Assembly (NCBI GenBank): GCA_002500485.1
Contig: DLRJ01000145.1
Coordinates: 1-13,577, forward strand
Length of the DNA: 13,577 nt
Source of the DNA: Dehalococcoidia bacterium UBA7891
GTDB lineage: Bacteria; Chloroflexota; Dehalococcoidia; Lucifugimonadales; UBA826
Reading direction: 5' to 3'
Shown: positions 1 through 6,657 of the stretch, piece after piece
How positions within the stretch are numbered: the first letter of the stretch is position 1
Layout: each line of letters starts with the position of its first letter
Notes under the pieces: model-generated
The model's database searches: none
What the model was told of the DNA's origin: nothing
The model's input: the letters and a program-made list of their open reading frames with translations, nothing else
Position numbers and translations under genes: made by a program

Positions 1-67
1 AGACCGGATTCGAACCGGCGACCTTCTGCTTGGAAGGCAGATACTCTAGCCACTGAGTTACTCCCGC
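1..67 (-). tRNA. tRNA-Gly(TCC), 3' end cut by window edge
   Basis: Read on the minus strand, the sequence begins GCGGGAG (5' acceptor strand) and has a D arm, then an anticodon arm TCTGC-CTTCCAA-GCAGA with anticodon TCC (reads GGA glycine codons). It ends in a T arm with loop TTCGAAT. Only the first two bases of the 3' acceptor strand are inside the window, so the remaining acceptor bases and CCA lie before base 1. The arms fold without mismatches except one G-T pair in the T stem, so it looks functional. Its 5' end faces the recombinase gene, so it is not the recombinase's attachment site on this side. Confidence 0.93.
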
Positions 68-79
68 TTACGAGCAACC

Positions 80-108
80 ATTTTAACCGTTTTTGAACCT
101 ATAGCCAA
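80..108 (-). promoter_or_regulatory. Candidate sigma70 promoter of tRNA-Gly
   Basis: On the minus strand a -35-like TTGGCT (108-103) and a -10-like TAAAAT (85-80) are separated by exactly 17 bases. The -10 ends 12 bases before the tRNA 5' end at 67, a normal distance for a stable RNA promoter. Matches to consensus are 4/6 and 5/6. This is inference from spacing and match only. Confidence 0.45.
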
Positions 109-194
109 TAAGTGTTGGTGAACTCTGAATTGAAGGTCGGTTAGGATTTGCCGTATTTTTTGCCGCATCTGTAATGGATTGTTGTCCATACTAG

Positions 195-1088
195 CTAAGC
201 AGCCCTGGTGGGGGGCATTACTGCATTACCTATCCGATTGTCGTATCTATTCTCACTCTCTTCGATGGTTTTCGCGTATATATCCATAGTAACCGTAGGG
301 CTGGAGTGGCCCATCCATTTCGACACTGTTACCACGTCTACCTTGCCTTCAACCAGCCACCAACTAGCGAAGAAGGTTCGTAAGTTGTGGGTCGTGAATC
401 TGAGTCCGAGTTCTTTGATCATTGGCGTAAAGAATCTGTTTAAATAATTAGAGTATCGCAACGGTCCGCCATTGCTATCCTTGCATACAAACCCACCAGT
501 CATTGCATTCGGGGAGTTTTCAAGAATTTCTCTAGTTACTTCTTGGAGTGGGATACTGCGTCGGGCACTTTTAGTCTTAACTGGAACCAGCCTGCCTTTG
601 CTTGTTTGATTTCTAACGATGATCTTATTATTTATAAAATCTATATCTTCATAACGTATGGCGAGTGCTTCACTAATTCTCAACCCATGAAGCGACTGTA
701 AATGGACGATCACCTCTTGCTTTCGACCTTTGGAGTGATCAAGAATTCTGTGAATATCGCTCAACTTTAAATTAAGTGATGGCTTGTCTTCAGCTAGGTT
801 CTTGTATTCCCTTTTCAAATCCCCCATTAGACCTGTCGGTATCGGATTCTGGAGGATGCCCCTTTTTTTCCTCGCTAGCCAGTTCATAAGCTTGTTTAGA
901 ATCTTGTGGGTTCTGGCACATTTCCCCAGACCGTTCTTCTGAGAGAGGATAATTTTCTTGTAAGTTTCCTCAACTAGATTTACATCTAATCGTGAGACCT
1001 TGATATCTCCCATTAACGGAAGTATGTATCGCCGGATAACATACTCACGTTCTTCAAAAGTCTTTTCTCTGATAATCCCATTTTTCAA
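195..1088 (-). CDS. Tyrosine recombinase/integrase (5' end uncertain)
   Basis: Site-specific tyrosine recombinase that would integrate or excise a mobile element. The C-terminal catalytic domain (about residues 105-285 from the TTG) carries the full set: Arg137 in GLRISE, a beta-hairpin Lys near 172-174, His234-x-x-Arg237 (HNLR), His261 (GHSS) and nucleophile Tyr271. The SAM-like core-binding domain is at the N-terminus. The given start is TTG at 1088 with no visible Shine-Dalgarno. Family-like residues (VQKACEFFVKESKLQL) continue upstream of it in the same open frame, back through the tRNA-Ala fragment to a TAA near 1224-1226, with no ATG or GTG. The TTG is therefore either a weak start or the true 5' end is missing or changed at the attachment site. 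It lies at the right end of an element that extends leftwards. Recombinase identity is certain; integrity of the start is not. Confidence 0.9.
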   Translation of the reverse strand: MKNGIIREKTFEEREYVIRRYILPLMGDIKVSRLDVNLVEETYKKIILSQKNGLGKCARTHKILNKLMNWLARKKRGILQNPIPTGLMGDLKREYKNLAEDKPSLNLKLSDIHRILDHSKGRKQEVIVHLQSLHGLRISEALAIRYEDIDFINNKIIVRNQTSKGRLVPVKTKSARRSIPLQEVTREILENSPNAMTGGFVCKDSNGGPLRYSNYLNRFFTPMIKELGLRFTTHNLRTFFASWWLVEGKVDVVTVSKWMGHSSPTVTMDIYAKTIEESENRYDNRIGNAVMPPTRAA

Positions 1089-1167
1089 CTGTAACTTTGA
1101 TTCTTTTACGAAAAACTCGCAGGCTTTTTGAACTGTTAGACAGGAGTTCCACCATTCCTCACTACAA

Positions 1168-1212
1168 CTGGCATTGAAGAGGTAGGGAGTTCGAGTCTCC
1201 TCAGCTCCACCA
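1168..1212 (+). pseudogene. tRNA-Ala(GGC) 3' half: attachment-site (attR-like) remnant
   Basis: From 1168 the bases fit canonical tRNA numbering exactly. C32-T33, anticodon GGC (1170-1172) and A37-T38 are followed by the 3' anticodon stem TGAAG, the 5-base variable loop AGGTA and T stem GGGAG. Then come loop TTCGAGT, CTCCT, the acceptor 3' strand CAGCTCC, A73 and encoded CCA. The bases before it do not pair with TGAAG and there is no GGAGCTG 5' acceptor upstream, so only the half from the anticodon loop onward is present. Tyrosine recombinases commonly cross over in the anticodon or T loop. The adjacent integrase and the orientation put the element to the left, with an intact tRNA-Ala expected at its far end. 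A tmRNA 3' end also ends CAGCTCCACCA, but the anticodon-side match favours tRNA-Ala. Confidence 0.7.
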
Positions 1213-1235
1213 TTATTCCTGTATTATGCCTGAGT

Positions 1236-1245
1236 GTATTAATAC
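1236..1245. promoter_or_regulatory. 10-bp perfect palindrome upstream of the SDR gene
   Basis: GTATTAATAC is self-complementary and lies 81 bases before the SDR start, between the tRNA-Ala remnant and the gene. A related half (GTATTA) occurs at 1221. It could be a regulator site or a recombinase-binding site next to the attachment core, or chance in AT-rich DNA. Confidence 0.25.
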
Positions 1246-1326
1246 GCCACCACTAAGAATCCACCATCCAACAATCGCACCGCTTCCCATATTGAAACTA
1301 ACTCACAAAATTAAAGCAGGTAAAGA

Positions 1327-2127
1327 ATGTCAAAAAATAGATTAGAAGGAAAGGTAGCAGTCATTACAGGTGGTACCTCTGGTATGGGACGCGCTGCAGC
1401 AGAACTGTTCGCCAGCGAGGGAGCCAAAGTCGCCATAGCAGGTAGACGCATAGAGAAAGGTGAAATGGTGGTTAACAGAATCAGGGACAATGAAGGATCC
1501 GCAATATTTATACAGGCTGACGTCTCAATTACCAAAGACGTTATAACCATGGTGGATAGAACAATGTCCCACTATGAAACCATCGATGTCCTATTCAATA
1601 ATGCCGGCATAAATAACTCAGGTGATGGTGACCCACACAATGAAGATGAGTCTGTGTTCGATGAAGTAATGGGGATCAATATTAAAGGAGCATTTTTATG
1701 CACCAAATATGTTGTGCCCCACATGATGAATGGGGGAGGAGGATCAATAATCAATAATTCTTCTGTTCTAGACACTAGAGCAAATTCTTCTTCATCTACT
1801 TCTTATCATGTGTCGAAAGGCGGAATGGCGATGTTGACGAAAAAATCGGCGCTCTCATATGCCAAGTACAACATAAGGGTCAACAGCGTACAACCCGGTG
1901 CCATTGCGACTGAAATGGGAGGAATAGATTGGGACGACCTAGAGGACACGGAATTAATTAATAAAAAAAAGAAATTACAGCCTCTTGAACGTATGGGTCA
2001 CCCCATGGATGTTGCCTACGCAGCACTTTATTTTGCATCTGATGAGTCTAATTTTGTTACAGGCTCCAGCCTATTTGTGGACGGAGGAAAAAGCGCTGTA
2101 TTAGGAGAATGGAATGAAAATGGGTGA
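1327..2127 (+). CDS. SDR-family NAD(P)-dependent dehydrogenase/reductase
   Basis: Classical short-chain dehydrogenase/reductase of 266 residues, the usual length. The Rossmann cofactor loop TGGTSGMG is at 14-21, Asp65 follows the third strand, and NNAG is at 91-94. Asn118, Ser146 (in NNSSV) and the Y160-x3-K164 pair complete the catalytic tetrad, and the PG motif is at 190-191. The C-terminal end SLFVDGG is typical of the FabG-like classical group. Arg40-Arg41 after beta2 leans towards NADP(H), but this is only suggestive. The substrate cannot be read from sequence; many relatives oxidise or reduce secondary alcohols, sugars or steroids. The ATG at 1327 follows a purine-rich AGCAGGTAAAG. It stands alone on the plus strand, just outside the tRNA-Ala attachment remnant, with no partner gene downstream. 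Confidence 0.93.
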   Translation: MSKNRLEGKVAVITGGTSGMGRAAAELFASEGAKVAIAGRRIEKGEMVVNRIRDNEGSAIFIQADVSITKDVITMVDRTMSHYETIDVLFNNAGINNSGDGDPHNEDESVFDEVMGINIKGAFLCTKYVVPHMMNGGGGSIINNSSVLDTRANSSSSTSYHVSKGGMAMLTKKSALSYAKYNIRVNSVQPGAIATEMGGIDWDDLEDTELINKKKKLQPLERMGHPMDVAYAALYFASDESNFVTGSSLFVDGGKSAVLGEWNENG

Positions 2128-2155
2128 AGCTGGGCGAAGTAATGAACCTCTCTAG

Positions 2156-2425
2156 TGGAAAGAAAAGATAAATATTCCTCTCCAGATATATTTTGATAAC
2201 CGACTGACTGCTTTAGTAAAGCAGGGGCTTCTTACGAGGGTTGGAGATGGACTCTATAAGATGAATTCATTGTATCCAGAACGTAGATATCAGAATGAAT
2301 GGGCTGTCATCAGAGGGGTAACTCTGCTACCCCCACAGGAAGGCCTGTCTATACCCCAATTAGTAAAGGTAAGTCCTGCCGGTATTGATGTGAAACACGA
2401 TACCTATTTACCAATTGCAAAATAG
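2156..2425 (+). pseudogene. Open-frame remnant, possibly the C-terminal end of a lost gene
   Basis: After a TAG at 2153-2155 one plus-strand frame stays open for 89 codons to a TAG at 2423. It has a protein-like composition (for example LVKQGLLTRVGDGLYKM, then a Pro/Leu-rich tail). There is no usable start near its beginning; the first in-frame ATG is at 2261, giving at most 54 residues and no clear ribosome site. The N-terminal part resembles a winged-helix tail in rhythm (GLL-x-RVGDGLYK), but I do not recognise a family. It most likely represents the 3' piece of a gene whose 5' part was lost when the SDR segment was joined. It could also be a chance open frame. Confidence 0.35.
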
Positions 2426-2472
2426 TGATAAAGTGAGGAAATTATAACGATTGTGATTATATAAAATTATAT

Positions 2473-2540
2473 TTAGATTCTATTTCCCTATAAAAAGATA
2501 TCCTTATGTAGTTAACCAACCTAAGCCAGATAGAATCTAA
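2473..2540. repeat. 11-bp perfect inverted repeat with 46-bp spacer
   Basis: TTAGATTCTAT (2473-2483) and ATAGAATCTAA (2530-2540) are exact reverse complements. The AT-rich unit ends 6 bases before the 37-bp repeat at 2547 and precedes the truncated nuclease gene. No T-tract follows, so it is not an obvious terminator. It may be a regulatory dyad or the ends of a tiny inserted element. Confidence 0.4.
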
Positions 2541-2546
2541 CGGCTA

Positions 2547-2583
2547 AGAGTCCCATGGGGGATTAGGTACAACAGGGGGGTAT
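2547..2583 (+). repeat. 37-bp dispersed leader repeat, copy A
   Basis: This segment matches 12935-12971 at 33 of 37 positions. The first 20 bases (AGAGTCCCATGGGGGATTAG) are identical, followed by a G-rich tract. It ends 12 bases before the ATG of the gene at 2596. Inside it, ATG GGG GAT TAG (2555-2566) forms a Met-Gly-Asp-stop mini-ORF. The genes behind the two copies are unrelated, so the repeat is not explained by gene duplication. It could be a shared leader or translation-control module, or part of a dispersed repeat family. Confidence 0.75.
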
Positions 2584-2595
2584 AAAGGGAGGCTT

Positions 2596-2892
2596 ATGGA
2601 GTACTGGTGGGTTAATCAAAATCAAACTTACCAATTTGAAGTCTCCGGCGGATACATGTGGTCTCCAAAAGCCAACACTAATGGCGCTCGCAATCAATTT
2701 TACGACTACATGACCGAAACGAGACCGGGCGATGTGGTTTTCTCATTCAAAGACACATATGTCAAAGCCGTTGGGATTGTGGTCGGTCGAGTAGAAACAG
2801 CTACGAAACCCACAGAATTCAACTCTGTAGAGAATCAGTGGGGGCAGCATCAGACGTTAGCTGTGAGACCCCTTCCACAGCCTGAGCGATAA
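2596..2892 (+). pseudogene. Truncated EVE-like/HNH-nuclease N-terminal fragment
   Basis: Residues 1 to about 84 resemble the conserved N-terminal module of larger HNH or restriction-type endonucleases: YWWVNQNQTY at 3-12, GGYMWSPK-x-N-x-NGARN-x-FYDYM, then PGDVVFSF-x-DT and a NQWG near 81-84. This is an EVE/PUA-like, modified-base-sensing type fold by family knowledge. Full-length relatives are several times longer and carry a catalytic domain after it. Here the similarity stops near base 2846, and the last 14 or so codons (QHQTLAVRPLPQPER) read antisense into the end of the neighbouring minus-strand ORF. The gene is therefore broken and lacks its nuclease part. The start is good: GGGAGG lies 3 bases before the ATG at 2596. 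I infer loss by a rearrangement that also cut the neighbour. Confidence 0.7.
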
Positions 2893-3409
2893 TTTCTGTG
2901 CATTTGGCTATGCCACCACATGGTGCCAAAAAAGCCCCCACTGTTTCGATGTCCGGGTTGTTCCAATCCACGCCAGAAATCTTTTGGCAGTCTATCGGGA
3001 TATCCACTTTTGCACCAAATGAAATTAACTCAACCAGCTGATGTCCAAAACTAATATCAGATTGAGTTATACCTGTTGAAGGAGGAATTTCGATAATATC
3101 GTTGGATGGGACTTGTTTATTCAAATAGCCCATTGGCGCAATGGTCCGTTCCTGTAGCGCTGCTCCGTTATTTCTCACAGCCCCTAGAACCATCAGAGCT
3201 GTCATGACAGCCCCACAAGTAGTGGACGAAGAGTTTGATTTACTGACAAACATTGCTGGGCCTCTCAAGTTCGATCCAGCAGATTTAAGTCGGTTTGGAA
3301 GCAGGTCAAGAACGTACTGCCAGCATCGAAGTTCACCAAGTAACAATTGAGACCTTATTTGATCTCTCATTCCAGTTTGAGATAGCGTTTCCAATGGGTC
3401 TTCAACCAT
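2819..3409 (-). CDS. Unrecognised last gene of the oxidoreductase operon, 3' end probably replaced
   Basis: About 196 residues, no family recognised. The start chosen is ATG at 3409, because a GGAGGA lies 6 bases before it; a TTG at 3424 overlaps that ribosome site and is less likely. Visible features are a Ser/Thr-rich SKSNSSSTTCGAV stretch near the middle, a conserved-looking GAFLAPCGGIAKC segment with two Cys near the C-terminus, and no signal peptide or clear membrane helix. It follows the 2-oxoacid oxidoreductase beta subunit by 68 bases on the same strand, so it probably belongs to the same transcript. Its last roughly 10 codons (DAAPTDSLQS) are antisense to the nuclease fragment, so the native C-terminus seems lost at a junction near 2846. 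It may be non-functional. No function can be assigned. Confidence 0.6.
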   Translation of the reverse strand: MVEDPLETLSQTGMRDQIRSQLLLGELRCWQYVLDLLPNRLKSAGSNLRGPAMFVSKSNSSSTTCGAVMTALMVLGAVRNNGAALQERTIAPMGYLNKQVPSNDIIEIPPSTGITQSDISFGHQLVELISFGAKVDIPIDCQKISGVDWNNPDIETVGAFLAPCGGIAKCTEIIAQAVEGVSQLTSDAAPTDSLQS

Positions 3410-3477
3410 TAATATTTCCTCCAATTCAGTCAGCCTCTATCCATTACGCGACAGGGTTTTCTCTTCCAGATCTTGCA

Positions 3478-4434
3478 CTATTTACATCTGATCAGCAAAG
3501 ATTCCCAAAGTAGATCGATTTGTTTCTGAATTCTCGCTACCTCTTCTTCACGACCAGGGCGCATAAGATGAGAAAATCTTCCTTGTAGTTCAAGCCATTC
3601 AGTTACAGGTTTTTTTTCGCGAGGTTTCGAATTTAAAATCCATTGGCCGTCATCCACTTCATAAATAGGCCATACACACGTGTCAACAGCCACTTTACCT
3701 AATCGAATTCCGATCTCGGGCTCGGTTCTCCAGCCCCTTGGACAAGCAGCCAAGACGTTGAGAAAGGATGGGCCTTCAGATTCAAGAGCTTTCTTCGTTT
3801 TTCGCATCAGATCTTTCCAAAGATGTGGTGACGCCTGAGCTGCGTATGGTATTCCATGATCTGCCACGATGGCAGTCATATCTTTTCGCGCTTGAGTTTT
3901 TCCAGCGACAGTTTCAGAAAAGGGGGATGTGGTGGTCCATGTACCTGGCAATGTCGCACTCGAGCGCTGTATGCCGGTGTTCATATAGGCCTCATTATTG
4001 AGACAAACGTATAGAAATCGGTGTCCTCGTTCAAGTGCACCACTCAAGGATTGCAGTCCTATATCATACGTTCCACCATCTCCGGCGAAAACTATAAAAT
4101 TAGTTGGAGTAGTGTCGCTCATTACTCCTTTTTTTACTAAGCTGCGATATGCTGCTTCAATCCCTGAAACCGTGGCCCCAGCATTGGCAAATAGACTGTG
4201 TATCCAAGGGTTTCGCCATGCCGTCATGGGATAAGGCGAGGTAGACACAGAAAGGCATCCAGTGGCAGTAACAACAACGGTATTTGGTCCAGCTACGTTC
4301 AATATCTGCCTAACAGCAACCGATTCAACGCACCCCGGACACAAACTATGCCCGGGAGCCAAAAGCTCCTGCTCCTGAGAAATTTCCCTAAGATTTAATT
4401 TCAACCTGGCTCTCTCCGGCTGACGGCCAAGCAT
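3478..4434 (-). CDS. porB: 2-oxoacid (pyruvate-type):ferredoxin oxidoreductase, beta subunit
   Basis: Thiamine-diphosphate-binding subunit of a four-subunit pyruvate-type ferredoxin oxidoreductase, which decarboxylates a 2-oxo acid to acyl-CoA and reduces ferredoxin. The ThDP/Mg motif is GDGGTYDIG at 118-126, continued by NNEAYMNTG at 146-154. Iron-sulfur ligands appear as C32-x2-C35, C60 (ATGC) and C231 (AACPRGW), the usual four-cysteine set for the [4Fe-4S] cluster of PorB. The length of 318 residues is normal. The start ATG (4434) overlaps the stop of the alpha gene by one base (TGATG), indicating translational coupling, and an AGGA lies about 9 bases upstream. The substrate could be pyruvate or another 2-oxo acid; the motifs are most like pyruvate enzymes. 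Confidence 0.95.
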   Translation of the reverse strand: MLGRQPERARLKLNLREISQEQELLAPGHSLCPGCVESVAVRQILNVAGPNTVVVTATGCLSVSTSPYPMTAWRNPWIHSLFANAGATVSGIEAAYRSLVKKGVMSDTTPTNFIVFAGDGGTYDIGLQSLSGALERGHRFLYVCLNNEAYMNTGIQRSSATLPGTWTTTSPFSETVAGKTQARKDMTAIVADHGIPYAAQASPHLWKDLMRKTKKALESEGPSFLNVLAACPRGWRTEPEIGIRLGKVAVDTCVWPIYEVDDGQWILNSKPREKKPVTEWLELQGRFSHLMRPGREEEVARIQKQIDLLWESLLIRCK

Positions 4435-5669
4435 CAGGTTATTCCTAAATATTCTGTTTGATTCATGGACTCCCCCACTTTTAATTTTTCCTCAATGCGC
4501 TGAAAAGCCTCAATAATTTGTTTAGGATAAGTATCACGGCCCCCAATCCCATGCACAAAACTTGCAAGCGGTAATATCACGCCGTGAGAATACAAAGCTG
4601 CACAGATATCTGTATAGAGTGGGCTATAGGGTGCACCTGGGGATAGCGCTCGATCCAATACTGCTACAGCTTTTTTCCCACCTAAAACTTCACAAATTCT
4701 GGTTGATGGAAAAGGCCGATAAGAGCGAATTTTCAATAGGCCTGCTTTAGTGCCATCGGATCGAAGACGATCTATTGCAACGCGGGCAGTTCCTGCAACT
4801 GATCCAATCACAACCATAACTAATTCCGCATCTTCCATTCTATACAGTTCGACTGAATCTAAGGGACGCCCAGTAAGAAAGGCAAACTCCTCTCCGATGC
4901 TATCGATAACATCTTCAGCCCTGCTCATGGCCTCTATTCCTTGAAGCTTCAACTCAAAGGCATGTTTCGGTGACACCAAAGGGCCAAAAGTTACCGGGTT
5001 CTCGATATCTAGCAACGCTGATTTGGGCGTATATTGACCGACGAATTTCTTCACTTCTTTATCAGGTAAAACATCCACCCTTTCGACGCTGTGAGTGACC
5101 GTATAGCCATCTTGCGAGCCCAATACTGGGAGAAGAACATCCGGGTGTTCTGCGATTCTCACAGCCGCCAGCGCATTGTCGTATGCTTCTTGGGGGTTTT
5201 CAGCATAAAGCTGGATCCATCCACTATCTCTAGCGCCCATAGTGTCAGTATGATCGCCATGTATGTTGATTGGAGCGGACAGAGCGCGGTTTGCGCAATG
5301 AAGAACCACCGGTAATCTCAGGCCGGACACTGCATAAAGCACCTCCCACATGTAGGCGAGTCCTTGGCTCGAAGAAGCAGTCTGAGAGCGTACACCAGCA
5401 GCGGTGGCTGCAAGGCATGCGCTCAACGCTGAATGTTCACTCTCAACTGCAACGAACTCTGTGTCGACTTCCCCATTTGCTACGAGTTCACTGAACTTTT
5501 CTACAACAAGCGTCGAGGGGGTAATTGGGTAGCAAGCAACCACATCCGGATTGGTTTGGCGCATTGCCTCTGCCACTGCGAAACCTCCGCTGAGGCTTTT
5601 GGCGGTACTTTTTACAGTTCCGATGGCATCTTTCATTTCAATAGTTGAATCTGAGGGCAGAGGTTTCAT
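4434..5669 (-). CDS. porA: 2-oxoacid (pyruvate-type):ferredoxin oxidoreductase, alpha subunit
   Basis: Alpha subunit (411 residues) that with beta builds the active site. YPITPST at 47-53 is the hallmark of the N-terminal pyrimidine-binding domain, followed by VESEHSA (76-82) and SSSQGLAYMWE. NRALSAP at 127-133 and HGDHTDTMGARDSGWIQ (137-153) closely follow the pyruvate-enzyme pattern. The C-terminal half (from about 250) is the transketolase-C-like domain II. The start ATG overlaps the delta-subunit stop by four bases (ATGA), and GGTGA lies 7 bases upstream. The order gamma-delta-alpha-beta is the standard layout of four-subunit enzymes. There is no sign of truncation. Substrate preference within the family is inferred, not proven. 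Confidence 0.95.
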   Translation of the reverse strand: MKPLPSDSTIEMKDAIGTVKSTAKSLSGGFAVAEAMRQTNPDVVACYPITPSTLVVEKFSELVANGEVDTEFVAVESEHSALSACLAATAAGVRSQTASSSQGLAYMWEVLYAVSGLRLPVVLHCANRALSAPINIHGDHTDTMGARDSGWIQLYAENPQEAYDNALAAVRIAEHPDVLLPVLGSQDGYTVTHSVERVDVLPDKEVKKFVGQYTPKSALLDIENPVTFGPLVSPKHAFELKLQGIEAMSRAEDVIDSIGEEFAFLTGRPLDSVELYRMEDAELVMVVIGSVAGTARVAIDRLRSDGTKAGLLKIRSYRPFPSTRICEVLGGKKAVAVLDRALSPGAPYSPLYTDICAALYSHGVILPLASFVHGIGGRDTYPKQIIEAFQRIEEKLKVGESMNQTEYLGIT

Positions 5670-5983
5670 TGTTCGTCACCGGAGGTTCCATTGATATTCT
5701 GAAAGGTCAATTCTTCGATCATATCAATGCAGTTTGGCGGGCATTCTTCGGCACATATTCCACATCCTTTGCAGTGGACGAGGTCAAATTCGATGAATCT
5801 ACCTTCTTTTGCCACAATAGCACTGTCGGGACAGTAAATCCAACAAATCATACAGTGAGTGCACCTTTCCATATCTATAACAGGACGCTCAACCCGCCAG
5901 TCACCGGTTTGTCGATCGGCCGTATTACCAGGGTTTGGGATAATCCCCCCCGGAGCAGCTATAAATTTTTTTTGGGGATTCAT
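5666..5983 (-). CDS. porD: 2-oxoacid:ferredoxin oxidoreductase, delta subunit (2x[4Fe-4S])
   Basis: Small ferredoxin-like subunit of 105 residues that carries electrons from the catalytic subunits to ferredoxin. Two classical cluster motifs are visible: C41-x2-C44-x2-C47-x3-C51-P and C71-x2-C74-x2-C77-x3-C81-P. The roughly 30-residue leader before the first cluster (with DWRVERPVID) is typical of PorD. The start ATG follows GGAG by 7 bases. It begins 45 bases after the gamma-subunit stop and its stop overlaps the alpha start. Confidence 0.95.
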   Translation of the reverse strand: MNPQKKFIAAPGGIIPNPGNTADRQTGDWRVERPVIDMERCTHCMICWIYCPDSAIVAKEGRFIEFDLVHCKGCGICAEECPPNCIDMIEELTFQNINGTSGDEQ

Positions 5984-6028
5984 TAACTATCTCCATTAGT
6001 TTTTAGAATCACATACCTCAAAACCTGA

Positions 6029-6649
6029 CTACAATTGAACAGATGAAAAGGCTTGCTCAAAAGCGGTCTTGTTTGCTTCAACAATGTGCTGAGGGAATCG
6101 CATGCTAAGCCGACGTACGATAACATTTAAACATGTGTCTTTGCCCACGATAGGGGTGACGCTCAATAATCCTCCCAGCATAGCCGTATTTGGGATGTTT
6201 CGCTTTAAAGTGTTCATTGCAATTGAGGTAGCATCTACTGTAGCAACGAGGTGATTTTTTAATCTCTGTTGAGGTGCAATTTCAGAAGGGCTTTTCGGCG
6301 AATTAATTATTACAACTCCTCCATTGCTTAGGCCATGGTAAACGTCAATGGATGGCAGTAAAGTGGGATCTAACACGACTACTACTGAAGGCTCTGAAAC
6401 GGGGCAATGAAGATCAATGGGCTCGTCGCTGATACGAGTGTATGCCCTTACAGGAGCTCCTGTTCGCTCAGCTCCAAATTCGGGAAATGCTTGGAAGTAT
6501 CTCCCCTCATCTAATGCCGCTTCCGCCATTATCTCTCCGGCCGTCACGACACCTTGTCCACCCCTGCCATGCCATCTAATTTCGGCGAGGCCATTTTGTT
6601 CTACCATCGAACACTTTTTAATATCGTTAACTGTGTGCTGTCGCATCAT
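6029..6649 (-). CDS. porG: 2-oxoacid:ferredoxin oxidoreductase, gamma subunit
   Basis: Gamma subunit (206 residues) of the same complex; family members form the POR domain that packs against the alpha/beta core and helps bind CoA. WHGRGGQGVVTAGE at 26-39 and FPEFGAERTGAPVRAY (55-70) are the signature motifs. The DPTLL and IINSPKSP segments also match the family. Start: ATG at 6649, 8 bases after the DUF1667 stop, with only a weak GAGAG upstream; an in-frame ATG (residue 15) just before the conserved part is an alternative but has no ribosome site. It links the upstream redox trio to the ferredoxin oxidoreductase genes within one transcript. Confidence 0.94.
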   Translation of the reverse strand: MMRQHTVNDIKKCSMVEQNGLAEIRWHGRGGQGVVTAGEIMAEAALDEGRYFQAFPEFGAERTGAPVRAYTRISDEPIDLHCPVSEPSVVVVLDPTLLPSIDVYHGLSNGGVVIINSPKSPSEIAPQQRLKNHLVATVDATSIAMNTLKRNIPNTAMLGGLLSVTPIVGKDTCLNVIVRRLSMRFPQHIVEANKTAFEQAFSSVQL

Positions 6650-6657
6650 TTAAACTC

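Noticed and set aside
1181..1212. 3' end of tmRNA (ssrA)
   Set aside because: The terminal CAGCTCCACCA also occurs in tmRNA, but the bases from 1168 fit the anticodon loop (GGC), 3' anticodon stem and variable loop of tRNA-Ala with exact canonical spacing.
2208..2224. Hairpin CTGCTTT-AGT-AAAGCAG as terminator of the SDR gene
   Set aside because: Stem is A/T-rich, there is no T-run after it, and it lies inside an open frame; not convincing as a terminator.
3141..5648. Many plus-strand open frames opposite the ferredoxin oxidoreductase genes
   Set aside because: They are antisense shadows of well-supported genes, with low-complexity or unnatural composition and no ribosome sites.
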